Shown: in pieces, positions 39,601 to 54,217 of the stretch
Position numbering within the stretch: the stretch's first letter is position 1
How the letters are laid out: each line of letters starts with the position of its first letter
Assembly (NCBI GenBank): GCA_005765155.1
Contig: VCCP01000007.1
Span: 372,001-436,000, forward strand
Source of the DNA: Zelopaecilomyces penicillatus
Taxonomy: Eukaryota; Ascomycota; Sordariomycetes; Hypocreales; Pseudodiploosporaceae
Length of the DNA: 64,000 bases
Direction of reading: 5' to 3'
Notes under the pieces: model-generated
Told to the model about the DNA's origin: nothing
What the model saw: only the letters and a program-made list of their open reading frames with translations
The model's database searches: none
Position numbers and translations under genes: made by a program

Positions 39601-41199
39601 TATATATTAAAAGGCTACTCTTAAGGCTATTTTAATATTAAATAAAATAATACCTTTTAATCTAATAATTATGCCTAAAAATATATTATAAATAATAAAT
39701 TAAAATATAAGATTTTCTTATTATTAATTAAAATTAAAAAAGATCTTATTTATAAAGATAATTATTATATTATTTTATATATTAATTAATCTTAATCCAG
39801 AGCTTAAGATAATTATAGGCTAGGATTTATTAAATCATATTGAAGATATAATAAAAATCCTTTATATCCCTAGGAATAGATTAGATAATCCTATATCTTT
39901 AATAAAGCTAAAGAATATAATAAAAGTAATTTAAGTTTATTTATAGATAAGATATAATAAAGCCTTTTTTAATAAGCTAATTAAATAATTATATATTAAT
40001 ATTATAGCTATAATTAAGATATAAGAAGAAGTATTTTTTAATTATAGCTAGTATTAAATAATATTATTTAATTAAGATTAAGATAATATAGATCTATTAA
40101 GCTTATATTATTTTTATATTCTAGAATTAATTAAAGATAATCTTTATAATAATATAAGCTTTTTTTTTAATAAAATACTTTATAAGGTTATTTAAATATA
40201 CTTAGATAATTATTAATTATTAAATATATAATAAATACCTAAGATTTAAATTAGGATTAATTCTTAAAAAAAAAAAGTAATAAATATATTTATTAATTCA
40301 GGCTTTAAAGATAATATTATCTTAAAATTATTAGCTAAGAAATATAGAATTAAATATAATTTAATTAAGGTTAAAACAATATTATTTTCTAGATAGATTA
40401 CTTAAATAATCAAAGAAATAAAAGTTTAACTTTATATAGGAATCACTTAAATATCTATTTACCTATATATAATACCAGATAAAATTATAATACCCTTTAT
40501 CCTAAGGATATTATTTATTAAAATAATTAAATTATTATTTAATTATTTTTAAAAGAGTAAAGATTTATATATATAGTATTAAATAAGGTAAGTATAAGTA
40601 ATTACTTCTACTATAGGTATTATTTATTAAAAATAAAATAAACCTAATTTCTTAGAAAATTAAATATTAATTATATTATTAAAGGTATAATTAATAATAA
40701 GAAATCAATTAATCTAGAATAGCTTTTTAAGGATAATAAAGAAATATTAATAGAGCTTAACTCTAATAATAATAAGATAATTATTAGATATATATTAATA
40801 AAGTCTATAAAGCAGTATATTAAAACTTTAAAAGCAGCTAAGATTAAATTAAACTTTTTAAAGAAAAAACAAATCTAAAAAAAAGAGAATATATTAATTA
40901 TATAATCCTTTTAAGATATATATCTATACCTTATATAAAAAAAGGCTAATAAAATTAACTTTATTAATAATATTCCTTTAAATAGATCTATATCTAATAA
41001 TAATCTATTTTAAAAATAAAAAAAATAAAAGGAAGTAAAAAAAAGAATTGATTTAAATATATCCTTTATTAAATATATTATTTTAAAATTCTTTAATATA
41101 CTTAAGGGATCCTAACTCTATAAAAAATACCTTAAGGAAATCCTTTCTTAAATTAAGGATATATTAACCTAATAAAAGATTAATATTTTCTTAAAAATC

Positions 41200-41960
41200 C
41201 TTTATAATAAAGAATAGGCTTTATTTTAATAATTTAAAGAAAATAGAATATTTAATCTATTAATTATATCTCCTTAAATTATTAAAATAATTCATTATTT
41301 AATTTAATAGGTATATTCTATCCTTATTCTATAAGGATTAGAAATAAAAGCTATAAAATTATTAAAGGTATATTTTAAGAATTATATATTAAAAGAGTCT
41401 TATATCTTTTATAGAAATTAATATTTCTTTATTAAAAAAAAGGATAAAAAGCTTTATTTAATTAATACTATTATAAAATATAATACTATTACTTTTAAAG
41501 ATATATTTATCTTTTTTAATATTAATTTTTTTAATAAAGATTTCTTTATATATATTATACTTTTATTATTAGATTTCTTTTTTAACTATAATTAAATCCT
41601 ATTAGATAAAAAGAATAAAGATCTTATTATATTTTCTTCTATTATTAATTTTTTAAAAATATATATACTTTTTTAAGGTATTATAAATTCTATAATCTAG
41701 TTTATAAGAATTATAATTTAAATATTATTTAATCTTATTTTAAATATCTATAAACCCTTCCTTAATAATATTAATATATATAAGCTATAATTTATTTATA
41801 ATAATAAAAAGATTCTTTTTAAAGTATAAAAATATATACTTAAGTATTTATAAAACCTTAATAAAGTCCTTTTTAATATTAAGCTCTTTAAATATATAAT
41901 ATTAAAAAGGAAATTAAGATATTATTAAAATATAATTATTATTATTAGATTTCTTTATAA
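41200..41960 (+). pseudogene. Dead reverse transcriptase of family A copy 1
   Basis: Plus-strand translation shows FxKKKDKKLYLINT-like and YNTITFKDIFIFF-like stretches and a PFLNNINIYK box at about 41,755-41,780. The last replaces the FLDDI-type catalytic box, with Asp codons changed to Asn. A further long stretch (about 41,830-42,060) resembles the connection region before RNase H. Stops occur throughout. The same region recurs in copy 2 at about 61.9-62.65 kb. Confidence 0.65.
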
Positions 41961-43099
41961 GATATCTAAAAAGAAATTAATTAAAAAAAAAATTATTAAG
42001 ATCTTAAAATAACTTACCTATTATAATATAATAAATATTAAAGCCTTTCTTAGATTTATTAATTACTATTAAATTTAAATATATAACTTTATTATTATTA
42101 CTCTTTTTTTTATTACCTTATTATAAAAAAAGCCTTTTAAAAAAAAAAGAATTATAATTAAAAATAATAATTAAGCTTAAGGATATAATAATAATTATCC
42201 TTATTTTAATATTATTTAATCTCTTTAAAAAGAATAAAGAAATTATATTTATAATAGATATTAACCTTAAAGGATAAGGAGTAGTTTTAATATAAATCCT
42301 AAATAGGTAATAATATTTAATTAGGTTTAAAAGTAATTATTAAAATAAGGCTAAATATAGCTATAATATAATAAAATAAAAGTATAAGACTATTCTCTTT
42401 ATACTTTAAAGGCTTAAAGGATATATTTATAATATATAATTTATTTTAAAGATAGATATATATATTCTTATATATTAGCTTAATAATATTATTTATAATA
42501 TATTAAATAATCTTATTATTTATTAGATTAGTTATATTATATTATTTGATTTTATTATTAAATATATTTCTAAAAAAAATAATAGTATAATAAATAAACT
42601 TTTTTAAAAAGGATTAAAGCTATTTAATTAAATAAATATTAAAATTAAAAAGGATTTAAAGAATATAATTAATATATATCTTAAATTAATATAATTAAAT
42701 ATACTAGAATCTGGATATTTTATAGAATCCTAATAGATTATTAGATTTCTATATTTATTAAAAAGATTATCTAATCTTAACAAAATATAATTTAAGATAT
42801 TATATTAAAAAGCTTAAAGATTCTTTATTAAGGATAGAAAACTTTAATTAAGGCTAATCTATAAAAAAAACTATTTTATATTAATTATTAATAACTTATT
42901 TATTTATAAGAAATTAATAATAAACTATTATATAGCTTAAAGGTATAAAGATAAAATAATTATTTTTAAAACTCTTTTTAATAGATATTATTAAAAAAAG
43001 ATAAAGAATAATATTTCCTTAGCTATAATCTATTACCTTAAATATTAAAAGTTTATATTATAATAGAATAAAGAATTAATAATTTTAATATTATTTAGG

Positions 43100-44160
43100 T
43101 AATTAATATTAAAAGTATACTTTGATTTATAATATATACTATTTAATTATAATATAAATTTCCTTATAAAAGCTTACTATAATTTAATTAAATAAGTAAA
43201 AGTATAACTAATATAATAGATTAATTTAAGGGCTATAACTAGATTTATTATAATCTTAATATAATAATATAGACTTATACTTTATATAGTTATTAATAGT
43301 AGACCTAAAATAAAAGGGCTTCTCTTTTAAATATTATTTAATTAAGATATAAAATATATTTAAATATCTAAGTATAATCCTATAATTAACTCTATAATTA
43401 AAATTAATTATTAAAGCCTTATATTTATAATAATAAAGATATTAAAAAAGGACTTTAAATAGATAAGATATCTTAAGATAGTTATTCTTATAGATAGAAT
43501 TATAATTAAATTATCCTATAATTTCTTTATCTTTTATCTTATATATAAGTATAACCCTATCTTATTATTTAAAGCCGAATTTCTAATATAAAGGCTTATT
43601 AATTAAAATACTATTATTAATATTAAGGATTTATTTAAATCTTATATTTAAATACTAAAAAGAAGATTAAAAGATATAATAAAGACTAAAGAAAAGGTAA
43701 TTAATTTTAGAAAAAAGCTAATAATAAGAATAAATACTATTAATAAATATATACTTTAATTAAAATATAATTAATTAATATTAAATAACCTAATACTTAT
43801 ATATAATATACCTTAAAAGCAGGATAAATCCTATATAATAAAAATAATAATATATTAATATAGCCTATATTAAATTACTTTATAAGCAGATATTATTAAA
43901 GTATATATACTTTATATAATAAATAGGATTCTTTTAGATAAAACCTATTCTAAAAACTATTTAAAGAAGTTTATTAAAGATAAATATAATTAATAGATAT
44001 CTAATATTAATATATAGCTTTTTAAACCTAAAGATAAATAAGAACTATATAAGGAAAAGAAAGAACTAGAATTATTAAACCCTTTTATATACTTTAACTT
44101 ATCTATTAATTAAATAATACCCTAAGACTTTAACTTTAATACTAATCTTAAAGAAGATTT
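43100..44160 (+). pseudogene. Dead integrase-like region of family A copy 1
   Basis: After the RT/RNase H part, plus-strand translation gives integrase-like hydrophobic and charged patterns and, near 43,820-44,090, a C-terminal stretch with YxLYQITLQADI- and LDKTYSKNYL-like patterns typical of gypsy integrase tails. The assignment rests on order and weak similarity; catalytic residues were not read with confidence. Confidence 0.4.
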
Positions 44161-47100
44161 TCTGGATTTATTATTAATTATTAAATCTTAGTTTAATGTT
44201 ATAATCTTTAGCTTAATTTAATACTAAAAGAGTATATATTAATTATATTTATTTTAAATATATATATAATTTCTTATATATTTAAATTAAAGATTTCCTA
44301 GTTTAAATTCTATTTAAAAATCCTTAATAAAGAGAATCTTAATAATATTTCTTAAAAAATATAATAAATTTTATTCTTTATATATAATATTCTATTACTA
44401 ATATATAAACTAATTATACTAAATTAACTATAATAAATAATTAATACTCTTAAACCTTAATTATAATAATTAAACTATTCTTATATTAATAATTAAATAA
44501 TCTTTATTAATTTTATTCCTTTATAATCTTTTCTTAATCTATATTAATCTGGTTTTATTATACTTTTAAATATAGATCTATTCTTAGATCTATCTTATAT
44601 TTATATTAACCAGGATTAAATAAAGCTTATACTTATATATCTAAAAACTTTTCTTTTATTTTAGAAAACTTATTAAATCCTTATTAAAAATAGAAATTCT
44701 TATAAATTATTTTAGTATTTTAATATTATTTTTTTTAATCTTTTTATTTATATAATTCCCCTTTTTATTTAATTATAGATATATTTTATAATATTATATT
44801 ATAATAATTATATTCTTTTATTATTTTATTTTATTTTATAAAAGATTAATTAATACCTTTAAAAGCTAATTTATTTATTAATATTAAATTATTTAAATTA
44901 TATAATTAATACTATTATCCTAAAACCAATTTACCTTATCCTCTTTAAATTAAATCTATATTCTAATAATTAAGAAACTATTTAATTCTATTTATATCTA
45001 TTAAATCCTATTAAGATTTTCCTTTATTGTCTTATTTATATTCTGTTTTATTATATACCTAATCCTTAAAATTAATAATTAATATTTCTATAAGTAAAAA
45101 GTAATAGATATATTTAAGAAATCTAGAATAATTAATCCCTTTAAGTCTTTAATCTAATTCTTTTTTAAGAAAGTTATTTACTTCCCTTTATCCTTTAACT
45201 TAGATTAATAGTTATAAAATCCTCTCTATCTATAATCTATATATCTATCCTATTTATAATTTAAATAATATCTATTATATTTATTTAGAATTAAAATATA
45301 TAAATAATATAATTATATAATATATTCCTTAATAATTATAATAATAATTAAAAAGGATTATATATAATAAGAATATAGGATTAGATTAATAACACTATAA
45401 TAATTAATAAATAAAGAGTAAATCCTTTCTTTTTATTTTATTAAGGTATTAAAGAAATATCTATAAATATACCCTATTTTAGCTAATATAAATATAAGGT
45501 AAGGTATTTAAGTTTTTATAATAGACTCTAGTATAGGATATTCTTAAGTATTATAAAGATTATTTTCTTAAAAGTATTATTTAGGATTTTAGCTTTTAAT
45601 TAACTATATAAGAGTATTAGGTATATTTTTTATAAATTTAATAGTAAAGGATATCTTATAATAAAAAGGGTAATTTATCCAGCTTATATTTATTCCTTTT
45701 AGAATCTATATTTTAAAGATTATTTAAATCTAAAAATAAAATAAAAAATTAATATTAATTTATAAAGATTAAATAATACTAAATTAAAAAGGCTTTATAA
45801 TTTATTACTATTTCTATTATAAAGAATAATTTAATATTATTAAAGAACTTAATATAATTATTCTATAATAAAATAATCTTATAAGTAATTATACTATATA
45901 AAATAATTATATTTATAATAGAATTAATATTAGGGAGCTAAGAATAAATATTATCTTAATTAATTTTTATAATTAAATAATATTTATAATAATAATCTAA
46001 AGAGAATAAAAGATAGATTAATAATCTTAAAGTTAAGAGAGTTAAATTATAAGGTAAAAGAGAAAAAGTTATAAAAGCTAGAAGGCAGTCCTTTTAAAAA
46101 GTATATAAATAAAAATATATATTATTTACTAGCTATAAATTATTATTAAATATAATAAAAAGCTATACTTTTAAAAAAAAGCTATTTATAATAAAAGATA
46201 TCTTTAATTAAATAATTATATATAATTATAAAAAATTATTAATTTAAACCCTTATATACTTATAAAGCTCTCTCTTATAAAGAGGTACCTTATATATATT
46301 ACCCTCTTTTATCTTATATATATCACTCCCTTTTATCTTTATTACCTTTCTTAATATCTATATTATCTTATTTTATTCCCTTAATCTCTATTATTATTTA
46401 ATTATACCTCTATCTAACTTCTTATTAATATATAATATTAAAATAATAAAGAATTTCTAGAATATTTATATCCTTCCTTTAAATAAGTATTAAAAATATA
46501 AGCCTTATTATTATTATAGAAATAGTATAGCTTAAAGGAGATATAAATTTATTTTATAATTATATTAATAAATATACTATATTTATAATAAACCTAAGGT
46601 TTTTTAAGTAATTCTACTTTATAATCCTTTAATAAGATTAATTTAATTTATTATTAATCTTCTTTTAGAATTTTAATATAAATACCTTAGATATAATAAT
46701 ATATAATCTTATCTTTATTATATAATTATTCCTTTAAGGCCTATAAGAATAAAACTAGAGTAATTATCTAATCAAGCTTTATTAATTATTATATATATTA
46801 AAGAATAAAGATTAAGCTATTAATTTTATATTATACTCTTTATTTTAAATTATATTCTATAATATCTTTAATAATATATTTATAGTTTTTAAAATAATAT
46901 ATATTTTTAAATTAAAGAAATATTTATATATATATATAGATCTCTTTAATATTTTATATAAGTTTAGATCTTATAATTAATTAATATTTAATATCTATAA
47001 TTATCTTAATAAGCTAGCTACTTTTTATAAGAATATATTTAATAAATGATTCTTTATTAGATTTATTAATTATAAGAATATATATTAATATTCTTTTATT

Positions 47101-48951
47101 TAAGATTAATTTAAAGATTAGTTTTATATCTTTAATTTATAAATAAATAAATAAATATATTATATTAAAGAGTTTATATATTTATAAAGATAAATACTTT
47201 ATAAGCTTAACCTTCTTTATAACTTTATACTTATTATTATTTTATATATAAAATAAGTATAAGGTTAAGAGTATAGTTATTTTTTTTTCTGGGTTTATAT
47301 TATTATTAAAGGATTAATTAGGTTTTATTTTTATTTTAATTAGATTAAAAAAGATTTAAATAAGATTAAATAATCTTATAATAATATATTTTATCTATTC
47401 CTTAATAATAATCCCTTTTATTTATTATTAAGAGATTAATACCTATTTAATAATTTAAACCAGCTTATATCTAGTTATATATTTAAAGTAAGAAATACTA
47501 TATTATATTTTATTATTAATAAATTAAATATAATTAAATACTTATAAAGCTTTTATTATATTACCTTATAAAATCTTAATAATTAAATAATCTATAATTA
47601 AGATATAAATAAAATATTCTATTTTATTTACCTAAAAGGTATTATATTATTCTTAATTAATAGATATACTTTATCTATATTATATAAAAACTTTAAAATC
47701 TTTTATATATCTATAAAAGATAGCTTATTTATATTATTTATATAAATTATTATAGGGTAATCTATTTACTTTATTAAAATATAAAAGCCTATACTCTTTA
47801 AAACTATTATTAATTAATAATTAAATAATAAATTTAAATATAATAAGATAATTAAATTTAAATTAATTAAGATTATTAATATAATTACTATTAAAAAAGC
47901 TAAATTAATTATAGCTTAATCTAATAATAATTAAATAATAATACTTTAATAGTATTCTTTAAAAGCTAATAGAAATAGATTATTTATTATTTATTTAATT
48001 TTTAGGCTTTTATCTAGGTTTAGTTTATTTATATATAATAGTATTAAGAATATTTAAGGATTATTTAATTAAGATTTATTAAATAAGGAGTTAGAGTTTA
48101 TATTAATATAGCTTATATTATATTTAAACCCTTAAAAATAGATTATCTTTAAAAAATGGATAATTAAGTTAGCTTTTTTAAATACTCTTATAATTAATTT
48201 AAATAAGAATATTAATACTTTGAAGGATATTATTATAATCTTAAAATAATTTATTAATAGGAATTTAAATAGAATATTATAATTAAATAATAGATATCTT
48301 TTTTATAAATAGATTAACCCTTTTAATAAAGAAAAAAGAAATCTAGAGAAGAAATAAAGAAGTTAATAAAAGGAATTAAACCCTTAGCTCTCTTTATATT
48401 ATATACTATTAATTTAATTTATAAGATATAAAAAAAAGATTATTATTTAAATAAATATTAATTTATCTTTATAATATTTAAAAGTAATAGAGTATATTAT
48501 AATTATTAAATTTATTAAAAAGATAAATAATATATTTCTTATTAAAAGGTCTGTATTATATATTAAATACTTTAATAATTATATTAATCTTTATTTTAAT
48601 AGAATAATTATAAAAGGGACCCTTTAATATATTAAAGAGATAATAAAAGCTTTCTTTAATAGTTTAGTAATTTAAGCTATTTAATTTAATAGATTTAAAT
48701 ACTATATTATATAAGTATAATTAATAATACTTTTATTTATAGATTAAATAATAAAGTTAAATACTTTAAGGATATTAAGGGAGTTAAAGGGATTAAATAT
48801 TAAAGGAATATTTAATTAAAAATAGATAAGATAGAAGAAATAGAATATATATATAGATATCTAAAGATTATATTTAAATACTATTATTTAATTAATTATA
48901 AATATTATCTAATTTAATAATAAGGATATCTTTAATATTTATTAGAAGGGT

Positions 48952-49074
48952 TTTAATAACTAGGTTAAATATACCTTTTTATTAATTAATTAAATTATAG
49001 TTATATAAGCTATATTTAGGGGGATTAAACTATATAAGTAGATAGGCTATACCCAGGCTATTTAAATAGGGTAG
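48952..49074 (+). repeat. 3' LTR of family A copy 1 (123 bp), heavily RIPped
   Basis: Same length and order as the 5' LTR, but with CA/TG sites changed to TA (AGGTTAAATATACC where copy 2 has GGGTTGAACACACC). A purine-rich AGAAGGG lies just upstream and could be the polypurine tract. Confidence 0.85.
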
Positions 49075-49197
49075 TTTAATGACTGGGTTGAACACACCCC
49101 CTTATTAGTTGATTAAGCTGTAGCTATATAAGCTGTACTTAGAGGGATTAAACTATATAAGTAGATAGGCTATACCCAGGCTATTTAAACAGGGTAG
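49075..49197 (+). repeat. 5' LTR of family A copy 2 (123 bp), lightly RIPped
   Basis: Starts TTTAATGACTGGGTTGAACA and ends AAACAGGGTAG. Many CA and TG dinucleotides survive, unlike in the adjoining LTR of copy 1. Confidence 0.88.
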
Positions 49198-52194
49198 ATA
49201 TTATCTAATTCAAGTTTTTCCCCCTTCTATCCAAGAATTTTTCTAATATATTTAAAAGACTAGCTATTAAAAAGCTATCTTCTTTATTTAATTAATTATA
49301 GGATAATCAATTAATCTCTTAAGTTTATTTTATTATATTACTGCTTTATAGCTTTTCTTATTTATTTAATCCTTATAGATTATACTAGCTATATAATTAT
49401 CTTATAAATATATTATAGTTCTATAGGTAATATTAGTATTATTATATATATTATTTTCCTTTTATTAAAATTAATAATTAAGATAAAGGGATATTTTATT
49501 TATTTTATTATTAAAAGGATTAATTAATACTAGATTAATAATATAATATATTTAGGGATATTTTTAAGCTATTATAAGGACCAGTCTAAGAAGAATTATT
49601 ATAGGTATTCTTATAAAACCTTTTAATTAATATAATTAGGAGATATCTTTAAGGATAATAGCCTAGAAATCTGGAAATAAAAGAGTTAAGTTTATTTATT
49701 AAAAAACCTAAAGTCTATAAAGCAAGAATATTATATACTATCCTAATTAAATAGTAAGGTATTATTAATTTCTTTTTTATTAGAATCTAATATTATAAAA
49801 TATTAAATTATTAAGAGAAAAAATAAGAAAATATTTAATCCTAAGATAAGCTTTTATTTAAAATATATATAAAAAATAATTTATATATTAAATATTAGAT
49901 TAAAAAAATAGGATATTTTAAATTTATTAATTTTATTTAATTAAAATATAAATAAGTATAGAAAGAATCACTATAAATAATTAACTTATATAGCTTTTAA
50001 TATTAATTATTTAATTAATAATAAGCAGTATTAGTTATATATTAATCCTTGGTTTTGCTTTTTTATATTATAGATTAGTATTTTAATAATTTAATTAATC
50101 TTAAAAAATATTTTTATCTCTTTTCTTTTTTTATAGATTTTATTCTTAGTATTAAAAAAGCTTTTTATTTAAAAGTAATCTTAGTATTTTAGAAATAAGA
50201 TATTATTTAATTATAATAAAACAGGAATTATTATTCTTAATTTAAATATAGTATTTATCCTTAAAGGAAAGGTTTTATATTAATACCAGGATATAATTAA
50301 TAAAATATTATTATATAAGAGTTAAGATAACTTTTTCTTAAACTAGATATCTAAATATTTTTATAATAAAAAGCCTTTATTATTATTTAATCTTCTTAGT
50401 ATATTACTAGCCCCTGGTTTAAGCAGATATTTTCTATATTAAAGAAGAAGATCTTTAAATAGCTTTAACTCTATTATTAGAATTACTACTTTTAAGATTA
50501 TTATACCTAATATCCTTACTTTAAATACTCCTTTATTTAATATAATATTTATTATAAATTCTAATAGCCTTTCTTTTAATAGATTAGGCTTATAATTAAT
50601 TAATTAATTAAGGGATAATATTATTAAAAGTTTTTAATAAAGTATTACTAAGATTAATATTACTTTTTTTAATAATCTTAAAGATATCCTTATTATAAAT
50701 AAATCTAAAAGATATATTATTAATCTTAAGTTTATTAAATACTTTAATAGGATTAATATTATTAAATATCTTTTAAGCTATAAGCTTAAGATAAAAGATA
50801 ATAATATAATTAATAAAGAGAAATATAATTATTTTATATATTATATAATTAATATTTATAAGGATATTATTTAGGGATTTATTTATAATCTTTTATAGAT
50901 AAAAGCTAAAAAAGTATTAAAGAATTATTTCTTTAAAAGAGATTTATAATAATTAAGATTATATAAAGATTATTTAAAAATACTTAAATAATAATACCTA
51001 GAATCTATTAAAGATATTCTAGACTGGCTTAATAGGTATAGATTTTATACTTCCTAATATAATTTAAATTAAAAGAATTTAAAACTATTATTTTATATAT
51101 TATATAAGACTATACTAATAAGGCTTTTTATTAAGATTATTTAAGTAAATTCTATTAATAATCCTTATAAATTTAAAAAGATATTATATAAATAGTTTTA
51201 GGGATACTTTAATAGTTAAATAATTATTAGATTAATTATTAAATAGTATAAGACTTTTAATAATCTTAGGAATTAAATAAATATAATTATTATTAAAGTA
51301 ATACTTAATTAAATTATTATAATAAAGAATCTAGTTATATAAAACCTTAACCTTAAAGAAAAATTCTTTTTAATTATTATTAAGATTATATCCCTTAAAG
51401 CTAAGTTAATAGATATAAAGGAGTTAATCAAGCTTATTAATAATCTTAAGATTAATATAGCTATTAAAGAAGATATTACTTAAATAATTATTAAAATATA
51501 GATAGGTATTAATATATATATTAATAAGGATTTATAGTATAAAGGCTTAATAAGTTTTTTATTTAATTAAATAATATTTAATCTTAGTAATAATAAGGAT
51601 TTTAATATCTTCTTCCTTTAAAAAAGATAGAATAAGAATAATTACTGGTATTATAATTTATTAAGCTATTTTCCTTTTTATTATAATAAATTAATATATA
51701 ATACTAAACTTAGGTTCTATATATATAATTTATATACTAGAATATTAAACCTAGAATATATTATAAGCTAGAGTATAATTCCTTTTATTATTATATAGTA
51801 GTTCCTTAAAATAAAAGGATACTACTAGAAGCTTATAATAGCTTAGGCTATTAATTTCCTTAATTATATAGTTATACCTTTTATCCTTTTAATTAAAGCT
51901 AGAGCTCTTTAGTATTTTAAATAAATATTAAATAAATATAAAAATATAATCTTTAGAAAATATATCTCTTATCTAGGCCTTAAATAATAATCTATAAAGA
52001 TATAATACTTAGATATTATATCTAATAAAAATATAATCTAAACTTTTTTTATATTACTTTTTTAATATAAAGATATAAAGGATTAAATAGTATTAATATA
52101 TATAATTAATATAAATATTAATAAAAGAAAAAGATAGAGAAGTAATAATAAAGAGTTAATTAAACCTTTAATTATTATATATTAAGAGGCTATT

Positions 52195-52636
52195 TATCAT
52201 GACCTAATAGCTAAGATTATATAATAGGCCTTGATTATATAACTTATAATATTACTAGGTATATATTAGAGGCTTGGAATTATATAGAATTGGATTATAA
52301 TTCTAAAGGTAATCCTAGGCTTAGGATCACTTCTAAAACTATAATCTAATAGGATAGCTTATAATTCTAAGTATAATCTAATAATAAGGATTATAACTTA
52401 AATTATAATCTATAATATATATATATACCCTTAATTTTTATTTTTTTAGATATAGCTTAGATAGTTATTAATAATATTATTATATTAACCTTATTATTTA
52501 CCTTAATAATATTAAATTATAATCCTTTAGATTTATTATTTATATAACTAATATATTATTTAAAATACCTTAATTTATTTATTAATATAAATCTTTTTTA
52601 TTAGATTTATCTTTTAGGAATTTATTAAATATTATA
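52195..52636 (+). repeat. 5' LTR of the nested chromovirus (442 bp)
   Basis: Begins TATCATGACCTAATAG, the RIP form of the TGTCATGACC start common in fungal gypsy LTRs, and ends AAATATTATA. It is clearly homologous over its full length to 59,867-60,308. Confidence 0.92.
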
Positions 52637-53800
52637 TATTGATAACTCTTATTTAATAGATTACTATAAAACCCTAAATAATATTCTATTAATTAGTTTA
52701 TTATTATAGCTTCTTAAACCCCTGCCCCTATTAGATAATATTAGAATCTAGTATTTAATAACCAATCTATTACCCCTTAATCGATAGGTAATAATAATAA
52801 TAATAATAAGAAAGAAAAAGATAAGGATATTATTAAATTAAGAATCAGAATCAAAAGGCTTAAAATATAAATCTTAGCTTAATAAGAATAATTTATAACC
52901 TAATAATAATAATATAAAAGCGATATTATACTACTTAATAATATAATAAATAAAAAAACCAATATATTAATTAAATAAATTGAATAATTTATAGAAACCC
53001 TTATATAATAAACTAATTAATATTAATATAGATTAGAATAAGTAAATATATAAGTTTAATAAAACAGGGACCTTAAAGAAATTCTAAAACCTTAAAATCC
53101 TAAGTCTTTTAATAGGAATCCTAGTAAACTTTAAGTATTCCTTACCTAATTCTAAGCCTTTTATATATACTACCTAGCCTAATTTAAAGATAAATTAATT
53201 AAGGTATAATATACTATAGAACTTTTAATAGGAATTATACTTATTTAATTTAAACCAATTCTATATAATTATATTAATAACTTATTAAAAGGAACTTTAA
53301 AATATAAAACCAATATAATCTTTAATAATTATAAAAAATTTAAAGAGTATCTTAGAGATATCTTTAGAATAATTAATAAATAATTATAAGCTAAATAATA
53401 ATTATATAATTTATATTAAATAGGATTAATTATAGATTATATTATTAAATTTATTTAAATATATTTAAGATTATTAAAAAGAGATAAAAAAGCTTAGATA
53501 AAAGCTATATATTATAATCTTAAATTAAAAGTTAAGAATAAAATCTATAAAAAAAAATACCCTAAAACCTTTATTAAATATACTATACTAATAATTATTA
53601 TTAATAATTATTAGTATATAAGATAATAAGAAAAGAAATATAAAGAGAGAAATTAAAAACCTATATATTATAGATTCTAACCTAGATAATAAATACAATA
53701 TAAGGCTAACTATAAACAAAAATAACAGGACTCCTTACCAGTTTATATAAACCTTAATACTATCTAATAATAAGATATATTAAAAGTCTAATATTATAAC

Positions 53801-54217
53801 TGTTAAAATAAGTGGGTTTTTCTATATATAGCAGCCTGACCTGCTATAATCTAGCAGCTTAACCTGCTACAGCCTAGCAGCTAGACCTGCACAGCCCAAT
53901 AAGCTAAGCTTACATAGCCCTTATAGCTTAACCTATAAAAAGATAAACTAATATTTACTTTTTATTTTAATATTTAGAATATCCAATAATTCTAAATAGT
54001 TATTTAAAATATCTTGAATAATTCTAAATTATCTTAGAATTAAATAAATATAAAAGATAAAAGGATTTCTAGTTATATCCTTTTTCTTTTTTTATATCAG
54101 TAATATAATCACTTCTTTCTTCTTTTCTATAGATTTTTATTTAGATAACTATTATATCTTTCTTCCACTGCTATCGCTACTAGCTTTAGTTATAGCCTAT
54201 ATTATAAAATTATAATA
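53801..54217 (+). mobile_element. Copia-type solo LTR (417 bp) inside the zinc-knuckle codons of the chromovirus gag
   Basis: Starts TGTTAAAATAAGTGGG and ends TAATA (RIP form of TAACA), the canonical TGTTA...TAACA termini of Ty1/copia LTRs. It is flanked by identical 5-bp duplications ATAAC (53,796-53,800 and 54,218-54,222). Removing it and one ATAAC joins the flanks into a run with the C-x2-C-x4-H-x4-C spacing of a retroviral-type zinc knuckle once RIP changes (TGT to TAT, CAT to TAT) are allowed for. The interior (53,826-53,935) is unusually rich in unmutated AGCAGCC/GACCTGC motifs. No second LTR or internal copia sequence is present. Confidence 0.85.

Larger units (their letters stand above)
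36502..49074 (+). mobile_element. Ty3/gypsy retrotransposon relic, family A copy 1 (12.57 kb)
   Basis: Bounded by two 123-bp direct repeats (36,502-36,624 and 48,952-49,074). A protease/RT/RNaseH/integrase-like pol is readable on the plus strand as stop-ridden RIP sequence. RT signatures lie at 41.2-41.96 kb and an integrase-like stretch at about 43.1-44.1 kb, so the order is RT before IN (gypsy type). The first 3.1 kb inside the left LTR should be gag-like. About 4.8 kb between the integrase and the right LTR (44.2-48.9 kb) is not explained by a standard gypsy pol. The left flank is another LTR-like repeat; the right flank is directly the LTR of copy 2, so a target duplication cannot be read. 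Confidence 0.8.

Noticed and set aside
53801..54217. Surviving host gene fragment, suggested by the higher G+C block around 53,826-53,935
   Set aside because: The segment has TGTTA/TAATA ends, a 5-bp target duplication and no open frame, so a copia-type solo LTR explains it better.
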